From Ornithodoros turicata (taxonomy: Eukaryota > Arthropoda > Arachnida > Ixodida > Argasidae), in contig NC_088206.1 of the NCBI RefSeq assembly GCF_037126465.1, forward strand, positions 50,510,841 to 50,574,840: a DNA stretch of 64,000 nt. The letters are read 5' to 3'. A program made the position numbers and the translations under genes. The notes beneath the pieces were generated by a model that was not told where the DNA came from, made no database searches, and saw nothing but the letters and a program-made list of their open reading frames with translations. Numbering within the stretch: position 1 is the first letter of the stretch; every line of letters starts with the position of its first letter. Below are positions 12,271 to 23,468 of the stretch, in pieces.

Positions 12271-12990
12271 GTTAAGTTCTACCGGCGCTACGTAGATGAC
12301 ACGTTCGTCATCCTAGACAGGAACCACGTCGAGGAATTCCACTCGGTTCTCAATTCCATCGAATCATCGACCAATTTCACGTATGAAGTCGAGCAGGGCG
12401 GCAAGCTTCCTTTCTTGTATATATGTGTATGCAGGGACAGTACGAGGAGCATCCATACGTGTGTCTACAGAAAGCCGTGCGATACCGGCACTTTCCTAAG
12501 TTTTGAATCACATCACCCCACGGAACATAAGCGAAGTGTGGTACGAACTTTATTGCATCGTTCAGAGCAATTGTCATCTTGCAGCGAGCTACGGGCATGT
12601 GAAGATGCGACGATCTCCGCTTCCCTGGACAAGCGAGGCTACCCACACAGGTTTATTGAGGACACCCGGAAACGTATGCAGCTACGTAAACCGCAAGATG
12701 AGGATCGCTCCCGCCTGACCCGGGTCACAATTCCATACGTCAAAGACGTTTCAGAGTCTATTCGCCGGGCACTATTTCCACTGGAAATCTGGACGACCTT
12801 TCGACCGCACGTTAAACTGCGCAGCCTCATCTCCAAGCCAAAGGACATTGTCGCCCCAGAAGACCAGTCTGGCGTGGTTTACAAGCTACAATGTCTAGAC
12901 TGTGACACGTGTTATATTGGCGAGACAGGCCGAAAAAGAAGGACCCGCATAAAAGAACACAAGAGCGACGTCCGGAACGCCACACATGCC
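12271..12990 (+). pseudogene. Penelope-like retroelement, 3' part: RT end plus GIY-YIG endonuclease
   Basis: The frame opens with FYRRYVDDTFVIL, which contains the YVDD reverse-transcriptase active-site motif. It continues through the RT thumb region (GGKLPFLYICVCRD, usually LPFLDILV-like) and a linker, and ends in a GIY-YIG endonuclease: VYKLQCLDCDTCYIGETGR then TRIKEH. The CxxC in front of the YIG motif and the RT-then-GIY-YIG order are diagnostic for Penelope-like elements of animals. All RT motifs upstream of YVDD are missing, because the copy begins next to a transposon terminus at 12246, so it is 5'-truncated and cannot encode a working RT. The reading frame stays open past the endonuclease into unrelated SINE-tail sequence at about 12990. 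Confidence 0.85.
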
Positions 12991-13046
12991 ACGCGGCTTA
13001 GGAGGAGGAGGAGTGTCGTTGGGAGGAACCCGAGACATCCGCCGGA
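12990..13046 (-). repeat. SINE 3'-tail fragment
   Basis: ACGCGGCTTAGGAGGAGGAG followed by GTGTCGTTGGGAGGAACCCG is shared with 14757-14806, where it forms the 3' tail of a complete tRNA-derived SINE on the minus strand. Here only the tail is present, directly after the Penelope GIY-YIG frame. Confidence 0.6.
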
Positions 13047-13346
13047 AGCTGCCGTTTACGCAATGGTCCAGGGAAAATGGCGGGCGCCCAAACCACGTGA
13101 TCCCCAGGAACCACTCACAGCGTCTCTGCTGGCCAGCGCGGGAAAAGCGCTGGGGCCCAGTGCGCATGCGCAGACCGACCTGCTTTCCCAACCTCCTTCC
13201 CCTTCTCTCCTCGGGTTTTTCGTCTCTCCTCTCGTTCCCCCTATCCCCCCAGCCTCGTCCGTTTGTGGTTTCTCTTCGGCGCTTGCTGTCTTGCTGTAGA
13301 GCAACGATCATGCTGTCCCAAAGCAAACAATCAAAAAGCGGTGGTG
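13047..13346. other. Unassigned sequence, pyrimidine-rich
   Basis: No gene supported. 13190-13265 is a pyrimidine-rich run. The reading frame that continues through this stretch from the Penelope remnant shows no family features. Confidence 0.4.
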
Positions 13347-13348
13347 TA

Positions 13349-13597
13349 CACTCTTAAAAATGAACTTCACCGCATAGCACGCTCCTAGCCAACCATGATC
13401 TCAAATGACATCGTTATCTGCCCTGATTTGTTGAAAACGGGAGGCGTACGCCTTTTTTGTGACAATTATGAACTGCATAAGTGTCACAAAAAAGGCGTAC
13501 GCCTCTCGTTTTCAACAAATCAGGACAGATGACGATATCATTCGAGATAATGGTTGGCTGGGAACGTGCTATGCGGTGAAGTTCATTTTTAAGAGTG
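13349..13597. mobile_element. Palindromic MITE, copy 1 (TA target duplication)
   Basis: Terminal sequence CACTCTTAAAAATGAACTTC and its reverse complement end the element, flanked by TA at 13347-13348 and 13598-13599. The whole 249 bp folds into one long hairpin. The arms include a CCGCATAGCACGCTC block, a GATATCGTTATCTGCCCTGA-like block, GGCGTACGCC (itself a palindrome) and TTTTTTGTGACA. The loop is a few bases around the centre. It encodes nothing. Confidence 0.9.
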
Positions 13598-13599
13598 TA

Positions 13600-14615
13600 T
13601 GACAAATCAACTTTATTTGTCCTCGGGAACTGCCTCGAAAAAGCTACAGTACATATCTTTTTACGTCTTGTCTCTTTACAGGCTTCACTGTTCTTGTGGA
13701 GCTTTAGGTGCTTCGACATCGAAGGGCAGTTCAAAAGCCAACGCTGAGCTATGTGCGTCGTTGTTGCCGATGGCTGCGGTAGAACAAAACACAAAATATA
13801 TTGATGATGCGTAACTCTGCACGAAAATCACTGCTATGATAGCGCAATCGATCTTGATTTCGTATTTGAACACCAAGGCATTCGTCACGAATGTTCGTAG
13901 ATCACAGTGAATGAACGGCTGCGACGCGCATGAGGGGCAGCTAGCATAACCACACATAATTTGATTAACGGCATATCAGAAACGTACAAGTTACGGCAAT
14001 GCACTGCACAATGAAACGCGGCTAACGTACCGAGTGACTCGTAAATATTGTACGTAATACACTTAACGTGATAAACCTGCATTACTTCCTTCAGTCACAA
14101 AAAAGTAATCAAACTTGTCTTACCGTTCACCTGCAGTACGTCGGAAAGAGTGCAGACTTCCTCTGTGACGATTTCTGCGTCCTTTGGAGGTGCAGGGATT
14201 CTATGTGATGTTCGTCTTCCCGCTGTTGTGATGATGAGGTGGATGTTCCATTCCGTTCTCACATTAGCAGTTCGCCACAATCTAAATCTAAAGCATTCAA
14301 AACTCTCAAAGTACCCCCTAGCGTCTGCGTGCACAACGGTTGCAGTCCAAGAGAACACGCGTGGCCGGACAGACGCGATGTCTCCTGTCGTTTTTCTTTC
14401 TCCGTTCGGCTGCTTCCGTTGAGCGGTTCGCGCGTTCGGATGCTCGCTCCTCAGTCAAATGACTCTCGCCCAGTCAGCGCATAGGAAACTGACGCCAGTT
14501 TTTTAGACCAATGAGCATCCAAATATTTACACATATATTGCGCAGCCAATCAGAGATCGTTAGCGTACGCGCGCCGGTGGCGACATTATTTTGGAGGCAG
14601 TGCGTTTCGCTTTAG
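13600..14615. other. Unassigned sequence
   Basis: No recognised family. A minus-strand frame at 14095-14358 runs into a plausible splice-donor-like GTGAAC/GTAAG at about 14120-14130, but its protein is not one I recognise. Confidence 0.35.
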
Positions 14616-14619
14616 AGCC

Positions 14620-14753
14620 GGCGGCTGCCCGAGAGGTCTGCCTGCCTGATTAGGCGGCATGTTTCTCGGGAAGGGAAAGGTGGTGGAGAGGTTTCGAACC
14701 GCGGACCTCCCAGTCTCCAAGCGCACACGTTACCGCTGCGCCACCGGAGCTGG
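14620..14753 (-). repeat. tRNA-derived SINE, copy 1
   Basis: Read on the minus strand the head begins CCAGCTCCGG, followed by an RNA polymerase III A box (TGGCGCAGCGG) and, about 40 bases on, a perfect B box (GGTTCGAAACC). A short body follows: ACCACCTTTCCCTTCCCGAG, then CCTAATCAGGCAGGCAGACC. The anticodon-arm region does not fold as a functional tRNA, and the body continues beyond tRNA length, so this is a SINE and not a tRNA gene. Confidence 0.7.
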
Positions 14754-14754
14754 T

Positions 14755-15044
14755 CCACGCGGCTTAGGAGGAGGAGGGAGGAGGAGTGTCGTTGGGAGGA
14801 ACCCGAGAGGTCTGCCTGCCTGATTAGGCGGCATGTTTCTCGGGAAGGGAAAGGTGGTGGAGAGGAAAGGGTGAAGTGGGGGGAGGATAGCTGCGTCCAT
14901 GGGCCGACTTCAGGGGAACTGTGCCGGCATACGCCTATTACACATCTGAGGGAAACCCAGAAAAAAACCCCAGACGGCACAGCCGGCCCGCGGATTCGAA
15001 CCGCGGACCAAGCGCACGCGTTACCACTGCGCCACCGGAGCTGG
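14755..15044 (-). repeat. tRNA-derived SINE, copy 2 (longer form)
   Basis: The same head as copy 1, with A box TGGCGCAGTGG and B box GGTTCGAATCC. It is followed by a longer body with TGGGTTTCCCTCAGA, GCCGGCACAGTTCCCCTGAA and GTCGGCCCATGGACGCAG blocks, and the shared CCTAATCAGGCAGGCAGACC. It ends in a TCC-rich tail (14757-14810). Its tail abuts the head of copy 1, so the two are in tandem. Parts of the body recur at 54816-54995 and 59490-59575. It resembles tRNA-SINEs described from ticks; that comparison is from memory. Confidence 0.75.
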
Positions 15045-15316
15045 TACGACCTGCGAGAGGCTAAGAGAGAAGAGCATTCCCGCGCCCCATTGCGCATTGT
15101 TTCGACTACGATAACGCGGTGACCTTGGCACGCGAGCAAAGATGGGGACCGAGGAAGCTCCTGGAATCGTGGCACATAGGGAGCGAGGCAGTATAGTTTG
15201 CCGCGAATGTAGCGCCGCACTGCGGAGCCTCTGAAAGTGGCGTCGGGAGAGCCGACTGGATCACAGCACGTTTGGCAGCAGTTTCGACGTGTTTCGGTCG
15301 TTACACCGCTGTTCGG

Positions 15317-15683
15317 ATGTCCAGCCACAATAATTGCTGCATAGTTGGATGCAACGCGACTTATGCGAACTCTCCAGGTGTGAAATTTTACAGTTTTCCC
15401 TGGAAAAGTTACGAAAAGGAGCGACGCGCCATATGGGTGCAACTTGTTCGCCGGCTGACGTAAGTAACAGTTTATTTTCGCACGAAATATGTCTATTTTT
15501 AACCTGTCTACTTTATAGTGCATCCGGCAAGCCGTGGGTGCCTACCAAGCACTCTCGAATATGCAGCAAGCACTTCGTTGGCAATGCAAAGTCCGACAAT
15601 GCTACACACCCTGCCTACAACCCGTCAATCTTCCCCGAAGCGTACAGGAAGCGACCGATACGTACCACCGATCGCTACGAAAG
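15317..15683 (+). CDS. THAP zinc-finger exons 1-2 of an ISL2EU-like transposase gene
   Basis: Exon 1 (15317-15459) starts at an ATG and encodes the N-terminal THAP finger: CCIVGCNATYANSPGVKFYS with a following FPW. It ends at a consensus donor (GTAAGT). Exon 2 (15519-15683) begins after a TTTATAG acceptor; joining keeps the frame. It carries the second half of the C2CH finger (SRICSKHFVG) and a THAP-type C-terminal box (PAYNPSIFP), and ends at a GGTAAAAAG donor. The spacing C-x(3)-C ... C-x2-H, with W and the final box, is the full THAP signature, so this half is intact. The domain binds DNA, presumably the element's ends. Downstream exons at 16042, about 17300 and 17617 carry the catalytic part. 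Confidence 0.85.
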
Positions 15684-16041
15684 GTAAAAAGCCCTACTCT
15701 CTGTTGGAGAGTTTTCTTGGTCGCTTTTGTGGCAATCTTGATCAATATTAGCAGGCTGCGGTTCAGAAACATGGCGTGTCAAAACCACTATTTACGCGAC
15801 TTGCCTGCAGGCTTAAATTGCCTGTGGAATAGCGTGTGTTAAATTCTAGTACGTACGCGTGTGCACATGTGAGGTCCACCGGAAAAGTTAATATTTACTG
15901 GGCATATTATCTGTAACAACTGAGTAATGCAACGACATTACAACAGCCAGCCTTACTTGGTGTTTTAGAATGTCGTCGTAGCCGTACAGGTAAAGTGGGA
16001 ATGTTTTATGGTATTCAACATATCCCCCTCACCTGATGCAG

Positions 16042-16207
16042 GTCAAAACGGCGCAGAGACTGGGTTGCCTGTAACGTTCTATCTGCTGCACCGGGACCTG
16101 ACAACAATGACAACTGTGAGCCCATCGCTTCTGACACTGAAGATCTCGCAGTAGTGGAAGATTATGCAGGATGTGGCATGCATGAAGACGAACCACCAAC
16201 AAAGGAG
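16042..16207 (+). CDS. THAP-DDE transposase, acidic linker exon 3
   Basis: Predicted from splice sites. A TGATGCAG acceptor precedes 16042 and a GTATGA donor follows 16207. The phase matches exon 2, giving an open frame (SKRRRDWVACNVLSAAPG, then an acidic EDLAVVEDYAGC segment). A linker of low complexity between the THAP finger and the catalytic domain is usual in this class. No stop occurs within it. It was not visible as a stand-alone ORF. Confidence 0.55.
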
Positions 16208-17299
16208 GTATGATTAGTATTGTGAATGGTGATTCCTAACATTTCACAGGAATGCTTATTAGTGTGTCACATTCATAGGCCTTTACAATGACGGATGAGT
16301 GAGACGGATATAGCCTGACACATGGTTTGGGAAACACTGAGGCATACTGTATATTGTTACATGTGACATGTTGTAGTGTACTGAAGCCAGCTTCACTGTT
16401 GTATTGTTTCTTCGCATGGTTACTTCTTCAACGTTACTTGAATGAGGAGTGCGGAGAATGAGGAAATGTATACCTTGCATGTTCTGGATGTTCTCTAATT
16501 GCTCACCCCTGCTGTTGGGCTAAAATCCAGCAACTACACAAAAAGATTAACAAATACAGAACAGGAGACAGACACACGGACACAATGACATGATTGAGAT
16601 CATGATATGCTGTCAATTTTTTTCTGTGTCTCTGGTTCTACATCTTATGAACATGTGCCGTAAACAGTGCTTACATTTTTGGGGGTCTTCGCTCATCTAA
16701 TGTTTATGGCAGAAAATGCTCCTCTAGTTCATATGGCATACTGAATATGAGTGTGCTCCACAGCCACAAACTACATTGTAAATTAGCACTGCAGTATGTT
16801 TGTCGGCACACATGAAATTACCCTTCATAAGTGCATCATGCAAGCTGATTGATGTCGGGTGGGGTGAAAGACACTGGAATCACATGTTTGCGTCACTAGC
16901 AGTGCCGTACTCACTCAGCACTGACATCACAAGCAGTGATTTTCACTGAAGCCTGCAACTCAGCGATCTAATTCACATCTTGATTGCAGAAAAAGTAAGC
17001 ACACGTTTGTTATTACTTGGTATACAGTTGAAACTTGTTAAGTGTGATGACGGTCATTCTCGTTGGTTTTTGGCAATGAAACCACTTTAGGATAAAAAAC
17101 ACCTGTCAAGGTGTAAGCTATGAAAAGTAGTAAATTGAGTGAGGCATTTTAAATTGCCTTTTTTCCTTTATATTTTCAATGCTGACATACATCAGCTTGT
17201 GTAACTGTCAACCTGGCTATTCCAGCCAAAACCAGCCAGAGATGTAGCTTGACTCTCTGAAAATCGAGTCAGTCGAAAGCTCGAGGCTCTTAACTTTCT

Positions 17300-17497
17300 A
17301 CTGCCACTCGCAACGGTGATGACATGGGAGTTCAAGTCAGCAGCATTCCAACAGTTGACTGTGGCACCTTATGCCCAAAGGCAGTGCACGAGACACGGAG
17401 TGCTGGTCCAGCCTACAAGGAAACTTACTTCGGTGGCTATAAAAGCATTGTGGATAATGAGCAGCGGCTGTTGGATTTAACTGGAGTGACATTAGTG
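17300..17497 (+). CDS. THAP-DDE transposase, exon 4 (start uncertain)
   Basis: An open frame ends at a consensus donor (GTAAGT at 17498). It encodes AYKETYFGGYKSIVDNEQRL followed by LLDLTGVTLVV, the T-G-V/L segment that precedes the helix-turn-helix in DDE_Tnp_4-type transposases. The upstream splice acceptor is not clear; candidates lie between 17220 and 17320. The intron before it (16208 to ~17300) holds nothing else I recognise. Confidence 0.5.
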
Positions 17498-17616
17498 GTA
17501 AGTCAACGATTTGTGGAGGCAAGAAAAGCAGTAAACTAGTATGAGGATGGTATGACTTCACTGCCGCAATTAAATTATACACTTACAAGTACATAATTTA
17601 CATTATTTGCCTGCAG

Positions 17617-18499
17617 GTCCTCTCCCTTCTGCAAAGCCTCCTCCCAGAGAAAGGTCGCCATGCCCAAGAGCTGCACATTAACGACAAGCTCCTCCTTTTC
17701 CTGATGAAGCTGAAGCATGGCTTGCCCTTCTCATGTCTGGGCGCTCTATTTGGTGTCCATCGAACAACTGCTGCTAAGGCTTTCAAGGCTGTCCTTTTTC
17801 ACCTCTGTGCCACTACAAAGTCATGGCTTTTCTGGCCCAGCAGATCTGCAATCAAAGCAACTATGCCACCAAGCTTTCGTCATCTATACCCGGACTGTCG
17901 ACTGATTATTGATTGCACAGAGTTGAAAGCAGAAATGCCAGACGGGGTCAGAGCACAGAACATGTGGTACTCTCACTACAAGGGCACATATACTATTAAG
18001 TATCTCATTGGAATAGCACCAAATGGACTAGTGACATTTCTTTCACCAGGCTTTGGTGGAAGAGCCACTGACCCAAGTGTAACTGTAGAGTCAGGGCTTC
18101 TGCCGCGGCTAGAGCCAGGGGACCTTGTGCTCGCTGATAAAGGCTTTCCTGGAATCCGGACAGGTATCGGGCAACAAAAAGCTACCCTAGTAATGCCTCC
18201 ATTTGCAACCAAACCTCAGTTTACCCGAGGCTGAGGTTGATGCAACCTACGAGACAGCGTCTGTACGCATACACGTTGAGAGGGTAATCCAAAGGCTACG
18301 GATCTTCGACATTTTAAACAGGAGGATACCACATGACCTCACAGAATACATGGACAAAATAATGCACATCATATGTGTCTTAACAAACTTGAGACCTGGC
18401 ATATTTCAAAAGAGTAGTGATGCTGTGGGGTTCACCAATGGTCCAGGCTTCTGTGCCAGTAGCGTAGATGTTTTGCAACAAGCCCATGAACAAGACTAG
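17617..18499 (+). pseudogene. DDE_Tnp_4 catalytic domain of the THAP transposase, frameshifted
   Basis: Begins after a CTGCAG acceptor at 17616 in phase with exon 4. The helix-turn-helix reads FLMKLKHGLPFSCLGALFG then VHRTTAAKAF. Catalytic residues are visible: first Asp in LIIDCTELKAEMP, second Asp in LVLADKGFPGI, and the Glu in IHVERVIQRLRIF. The last lies in a different frame, since the first frame stops at 18234 and the Glu-containing one runs 18203-18499. A frameshift near 18220 therefore separates the second Asp from the Glu, so the copy cannot make a complete catalytic triad. The upstream THAP exons and the convergent YqaJ gene identify an ISL2EU-like element (IS5/Harbinger-related). 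Confidence 0.85.
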
Positions 18500-18741
18500 C
18501 CCAAATGTAAGACACTGTAGTTCAAGAATTATTAAAGAAACTGTTCTCCAGCATATTGTATACTGTGCCTTGTACTACAGCTACAGTACACACAAGTGAC
18601 AGCGAGACAACTCTAGGAACAAGATTTTTAATTTTCCTCAGAAGACATTCTCAGCTCATTAGTGAATGGGCAGTACAAGCCATGACTACTGCTTACAGTT
18701 ATCCACTAATGTGGGCAAGAAATATGAAAAATAAAATTTTC
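18500..18741. other. Short inter-gene spacer between convergent transposon genes
   Basis: This lies between the end of the transposase (+) and the end of the YqaJ gene (-). AATAAAA-type signals occur on the plus strand near 18730. Nothing else is recognised. Confidence 0.4.
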
Positions 18742-19326
18742 TCAGTGTGGAATGCAGCATTCCAGAAACTCGTCGTTGCGGCGGACATCCAGGATTAGGT
18801 AGTCTGTCTCAGAGTTGACAAAAAAAAAAAGCACTTTTTGAGACCGAGAACATACAGGGAGACTTGAACCTGGGTATAATACTGGTGCGATTCCCTTAAA
18901 ACGGTAGTCCGGCTTCCCCTGAAGATATATGAGCTGTGGGTCGTCAAGGACACTGCCCTTCCTCTTCGAATAGGGACATTTTATTTCAAGAGGCAAACTT
19001 CACCACTGTCATCCCTGCAAACCAAGTTCAACAGGGTCGATACAAGAGATCAAAATCAACTCTGTAAAAGCCTACCTGAAGATCCTATCTGGTGAGCATG
19101 CAAGCCATGGGTCATCCGAGTCTACAACCAGACCAAGCTGTGTCACCGTAACTCCACAGACATCTTCAAACTTCCGCCTTGCAGGGGCTCCATGGCAATT
19201 CCATAGGCCATTGCGGTTGTCCTGACGGGCAAATGCAAGTACATTTTTTTGGCGAGCTCCTCTGGAGACAGAGTCCATCGTAGGATCTGGTGACTTCTGC
19301 AGGTAGGAAACACAAGCATCAGTCAT
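18742..19326 (-). pseudogene. YqaJ-type nuclease exons (C-terminal half of the SWIM-YqaJ gene)
   Basis: The upstream exon (19326 to about 19079, minus strand) encodes VTQLGLVVDSDDPWLACSPD, the G-x-V-x(n)-D-x-P-W-L-x-x-S-P-D signature of the YqaJ/lambda-exonuclease-like PD-(D/E)XK fold. It ends at a consensus CAG|GTAGGC donor. The downstream exon (about 19000 to 18742) holds LEIKCPYSKR, the E-x-K catalytic motif, and then a C-terminal region (LIYLQGKPDYRFKG, LILDVRRNDEF). A stop upstream of the E-x-K segment in its frame indicates a small indel, so the gene looks decayed. It is convergent with the THAP-DDE gene, as in ISL2EU-type elements. Its N-terminal exons lie beyond an inserted retrotransposon at 24.7-25.4 kb. 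Confidence 0.75.
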
Positions 19327-19890
19327 CTGAAAACATTACAACAGGCGTGAGAAAAGGAAAGATAATGGGAAGTTCCACAATTCACACAACACCTTGTGAA
19401 CATAACAAGCTAACAGAAGGGGAGTGTAGATCACTGCGATACCTTGGTTCCCGTTATTCGGGACTCACGAGCTTTCAGCCATGCAAACAACAACAACAAC
19501 ATACTAAATCATGACTATGGCATGCGGGTGATTCACCGCTTGAGAGCAGTACCCTACCCCATTACACGAGAAGCATGAGATGTGAAATATGAAAATGAAG
19601 TTATGTTGCAAGTCCAACTCGAACTCCCGTCGTCTGGTTGCGCAAACGCTATACGTCGCACAAAAGGAAGAAGCACATGAAAGAAGCGCCAATGGTCCTT
19701 GAGATGCAGGGGTGGACCCTACAGCGTCTGGAGCAAGCCGGTAGCCAAGAGGAACTCCAAGAACATCAGAAGTCCTCGACGGTGTTGGACATGGCTCTGA
19801 CATGGGCCAAGAATTGCAGCCAGGTTGAACGTCTGCCGGCTAGCACCACTCAGCTGAGCACAGAGTTGCCGCCTCTCCGTTTCGTAGAGC

Positions 19891-20521
19891 TTACATTCTA
19901 TTAGGGACGTGCTCTAATGTTCGCTTCAACGCCACATTTGGAGCATAGGCAGCTGTCACAGTATCCGATTCGGCACTTGAATTGGGGAGTGAAGGCAACG
20001 TTGAGACGAAGCCTGTGCAGGAGGGACGTGAAATAGCGTGGTAAACGGTCAGGAACTGAGAAGGACATAGTGGGATCCACAGAATACATGAGAGACCTGT
20101 CAGTGATTGTCCCGACTCCACTGCTGGCGAGCTAGTGGCTGAATAGCTCATTCAGAAGTGATCTCCTGTCTCCTCTTGATAACACCGTTGGTACAACAGC
20201 CGGAGACTGTTGGGCAGCCGTTGCCGCTCTGTCGGCTTCTTCGTTTCCGCTCAAACCACAGTGACCCGGACCCACTGCAGGGATATATGATGACCGTGAT
20301 CGCTTAGAAGCTGGAACCGGATGGAGGATATCAGTGACAACTGGGGCGAGCGATCCACGTATTCCCATGTTGGCTATGCATTGAAGAGCAGCCTTTGAAT
20401 CTGAGTAGATGACCCAGGCCCGCGGATCGTCACAGGGCGTCTTACGTAGAAAACAACAGGATAGCATATAACTCAGCCGTCGTTGATATGTGCGGTGTGA
20501 GAGACGGTATCCATGTGACAC
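19891..20521 (-). pseudogene. Non-LTR ORF2 C-terminus: RNase H and Cys-rich tail
   Basis: The RNase H frame (20132-20521) contains AWVIYSDSKAALQCI, with the Asp of the SDS motif, and then GPGHCGLSGNEEADRAAT. The latter is the usual G-H-x-G-x-x-G-N-E-x-A-D ending that supplies the last catalytic Asp. The upstream Asp and Glu (DGS...E) sit in the preceding broken segment. Next, in another frame, comes a Cys-rich segment (CRIGYCDSCLCSKCGVEA), as often found after RNase H in I-type elements. No intact ORF remains. Confidence 0.8.
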
Positions 20522-21104
20522 ACCGTCAGTTGGAATAACAAATGCAGACGATGAACATTCATGACTGGAGGATCCGTCAGTGAAAAACTGCAGTGTGGTC
20601 AGAATAGCGATTGTGCATCATATCCGCTGCAAGCTGTTTCTGAACTGATGTAGGCACTTGGTTTCGTTTGACATTAAGACCAGGAATTGACAATGCGATC
20701 GATGGTACTGGAAGCGACCACGGAGGCGTCGTGGGGCACCAGTGATCTTGCAGGAAAACGGGGAACCTTAGTTTCACTTCCATGAAACAGTTGTATGCGT
20801 TACATTGCTTCCCCGGCGACAAACTTTTGCTATTAGTGGATGGCGGCGGTGGTGTGCCTGAGGCGCAAGTAATGGCGAATGGTCTCCCTCTGCCGTAAGA
20901 CTTCAATAGGTATTTCGCGGGCTTCTGCTATCACCATCCGCGTTTTCCGCGGCTCTCGGGACGCCAAGACATACCCTTAAGCTCCGTGCTAGAATACACC
21001 GCAGTCGATGTTTCTTGCGTCTGTGGGAAATTCCGTGCAAGACTGGTAGGCTATTAGCAGAGTCCCTCGGACTAGGGGCTTTGTGGATGGCCAGAAGAGA
21101 CTTC

Positions 21105-22184
21105 TCATTCATTCCCCACTTCGGCCCAGGCAAAGTGGCGAATGACGGAAATCCACCGGTGTGCCTTTGTGTCCAGGTGATCGATGTGTTTCTTCTTCCA
21201 GGACAAGTTGGAGTCTAGGATGACACCCAGGAATCTATGGTGTGCTACCAGCCTAAGAGGCGTATCGCCAAGGAAGAGCTGATACCGATGCATATGCTTC
21301 GAGTAAAAGCCATGACTGCTGTTTTCTCAGTTGATATATCCATGCCTGCCTCCGTTAGGTACCGCAAGATGTTATCCAGGGAATGCTGAAGACGGCGTAG
21401 GATTGCAGGCCTCGATTTCCCAACAGTCCAAATGCAGACGTCATCAGCATAGATAGATATATTGACTTTAGGGGCGATACAGGACTTTAGGCCTGCCATT
21501 ACAAGGTTGAAAAGGGATAGGACTTAAAACGCTGCCTTGTGGTACGCCCCTGAGTCAAGACAACTTTCGAAGTGACTCCTTCTTTTGTGCGAACAGAGAG
21601 TGTTCTATGGCGCAAAAATCAGCCAGCCAGAAGAACATTCTGTCGGAGCGCCTGCCTTGCAACAAAAGATGCAGAACGTTGGCATGACTGACGGTGTCGT
21701 AGCTCTCTTGACGTCCAGGAACACTGCCATGACTATTTTCTTCTGGCTCCTCGCTTGCTCGACGGTGGTGACGAGATCGAGAACAGAGTCACATGGAGCT
21801 ACAGATTCCGACGGAAGCCTGCCATCTCTTCGGGGAAGGTACGATGACCCTCAAGCCACCACTCCAGTCTATGCAAGACCATTCGCTCCAAGACTTTACC
21901 AAGACAACTCGTCAGGCTAACTGGACGAAAGGAGACAGGTCAGATGGGTGCTTGCCAGGCTTTAACAGCGGGACTACTACGGCATCTTTCCAAGACTGCG
22001 GCACCGCTTCTTCTCCATGATGTATTGAAGACTGGATCTCACAGAGAAACACAGCCGTCGCTAAGGTTTCGGATGGCTCGATAGGAGATTCCGTCTCCAC
22101 CTGGCGTCGTATTGTACTCGTGACAGGCACATCCGCGGCTCTGAATTCACCCAATGTGAAGTCCATATCCATCTGCTCGTTCAC
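21105..22184 (-). pseudogene. Non-LTR ORF2 reverse transcriptase region
   Basis: The fingers region at about 21990-22020 reads VPQSWKDAVVVPLLKPGK, the usual start of non-LTR RT. The palm has IYADDVCIWT with the YADD catalytic motif (about 21430-21450). The thumb has FLGVILDSNLSWKKH (about 21190-21225). The frames are split by stops between 21500 and 21910. The polarity agrees with endonuclease upstream and RNase H downstream. Confidence 0.85.
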
Positions 22185-22730
22185 TCACTGGTTCTCTTCG
22201 TGAGATCGCCTCCTGTAATCTCGGAAGTGAAGCGCGGAATACGTCAGTGTTTTGAAGCTTGCGAATTTGCGGATATAATCCTTGCAGAAGTCCAGCGCAA
22301 CAGAGTTCTCGGACCGCATGAGAGACAGCGCTAGCACTCCCAAAGGATTTTTGGGGGCGGAGGGGTCTCTCTCAGACTCCGGGCCACGCTCCACACTCTG
22401 GCAGCGCGGGTAAAAGGCGACAGCGTTGCGCAGAATTGACGCCAGCGCTCTCTGTCAACATTCTTTAGTTCCTTCTGTACTACCCTGGGCAGTATGCCGG
22501 GCTTCTATGAGGTCTTGAAACAGCCCCGATCGTCTAGCCTTTCGTTCAGCTCTCAGCCTTTGCGCTCGTAGTTGTTCCACGCGAGGATTTGTTTCCCATA
22601 TGTCCCGTCGCGACCTTTACGGTTCGCGAAACAGCTCGAAGAGAAGTAGTCAGCGTTAGTATCGAGGTTAGCTGCTTCTGCTGACATGTTCGGACTGCGC
22701 CAATTCTGAACAGACGTCGAAAGTCGTCAG

Positions 22731-23468
22731 TTAATTACCTAACAAATTTTGGGTCCCCCTTGCGTTTGGCCAGTATACCTGTCTGCATGAAATGTAGATG
22801 GGCAAAATGGTCACTCCCTTTCCCATCGGCACATCAGGTCGACCACGGAGAGACTCCTGGGAAGACATCTTTTGAGCAGACGTGAGACACGTCCAGGACG
22901 GACCAGTTGATGAACTGTCTCTAACGCAAGTACGTTGGTGAACCATCATTGAGCAGGACACAGGTCCATGTTCGTCGATGACGGTCAACCCATTCTTATT
23001 CCCCTCCTGTCTGTAACGGGTGCACTTCCCCACACGGTGGATGGTGGGCATTGAAGTCCCCACTACCATGAACCGGCGGTGGGTAGCCCTAAGAAATATG
23101 TCCCTGTATGCTCTGCATGCGTCAAGGTAATAGAGGGCGGTAGATACTAAACTTACAAGAGTATAGTACAAGTGTTTCAGTCGAACTTGCATCTCACTTG
23201 GTCCGGCGGAAGAAACCTATGCGGCTCCTGTAATTGGGCAGCCGTTAGGTCCTTCCGGACACAAAGCACAGTCCTTGATACGCCTTGGGCTGCCAGATGT
23301 AAATACGTTGTACCCGCTGAGTCTAAAGTCGTCCTTAATGTACGCTTCGCTTATGGCAAGTATGGGAATGGGATATTTTAGAAGAAACAACTTGAGGTCG
23401 GGGAGCTTATTGCGAATGCCCCTCGCGTTCCACTGCAGCACTGTGGCTCTCCTATAAAGACTGTCCAT
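22731..23468 (-). pseudogene. Non-LTR ORF2 apurinic-like endonuclease
   Basis: The ORF2 start region at 23468 reads ATVLQWNARGIRNKLPDLK, the conserved N-terminal Asn motif of APE-type endonucleases, followed by PILAISEAYIKDDF with the catalytic Glu. The later frame at 22731-23192 carries degraded remnants around FMVVGTSMP, where functional copies have a V-V-G-D-F-N motif, and HGPVS. The catalytic D-F-N is therefore lost. Endonuclease of this type nicks target DNA for priming. Confidence 0.75.

Noticed and set aside
14690..15044. Possible tRNA genes (A and B boxes)
   Set aside because: Head sequences continue into a SINE body and TCC-rich tail, and a cloverleaf with a usable anticodon arm is not evident. 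They are SINE heads.
14612..15523. 303-codon ORF on the minus strand
   Set aside because: It runs through two SINE copies, including Pol III boxes, and the antisense of the THAP exons. It is chance read-through of repeats.
15317..18499. Host THAP-domain gene (domesticated)
   Set aside because: The catalytic DDE part follows in the same gene, a convergent YqaJ gene is present, and the coding region is frameshifted. These facts fit a decaying transposon better than a host gene.
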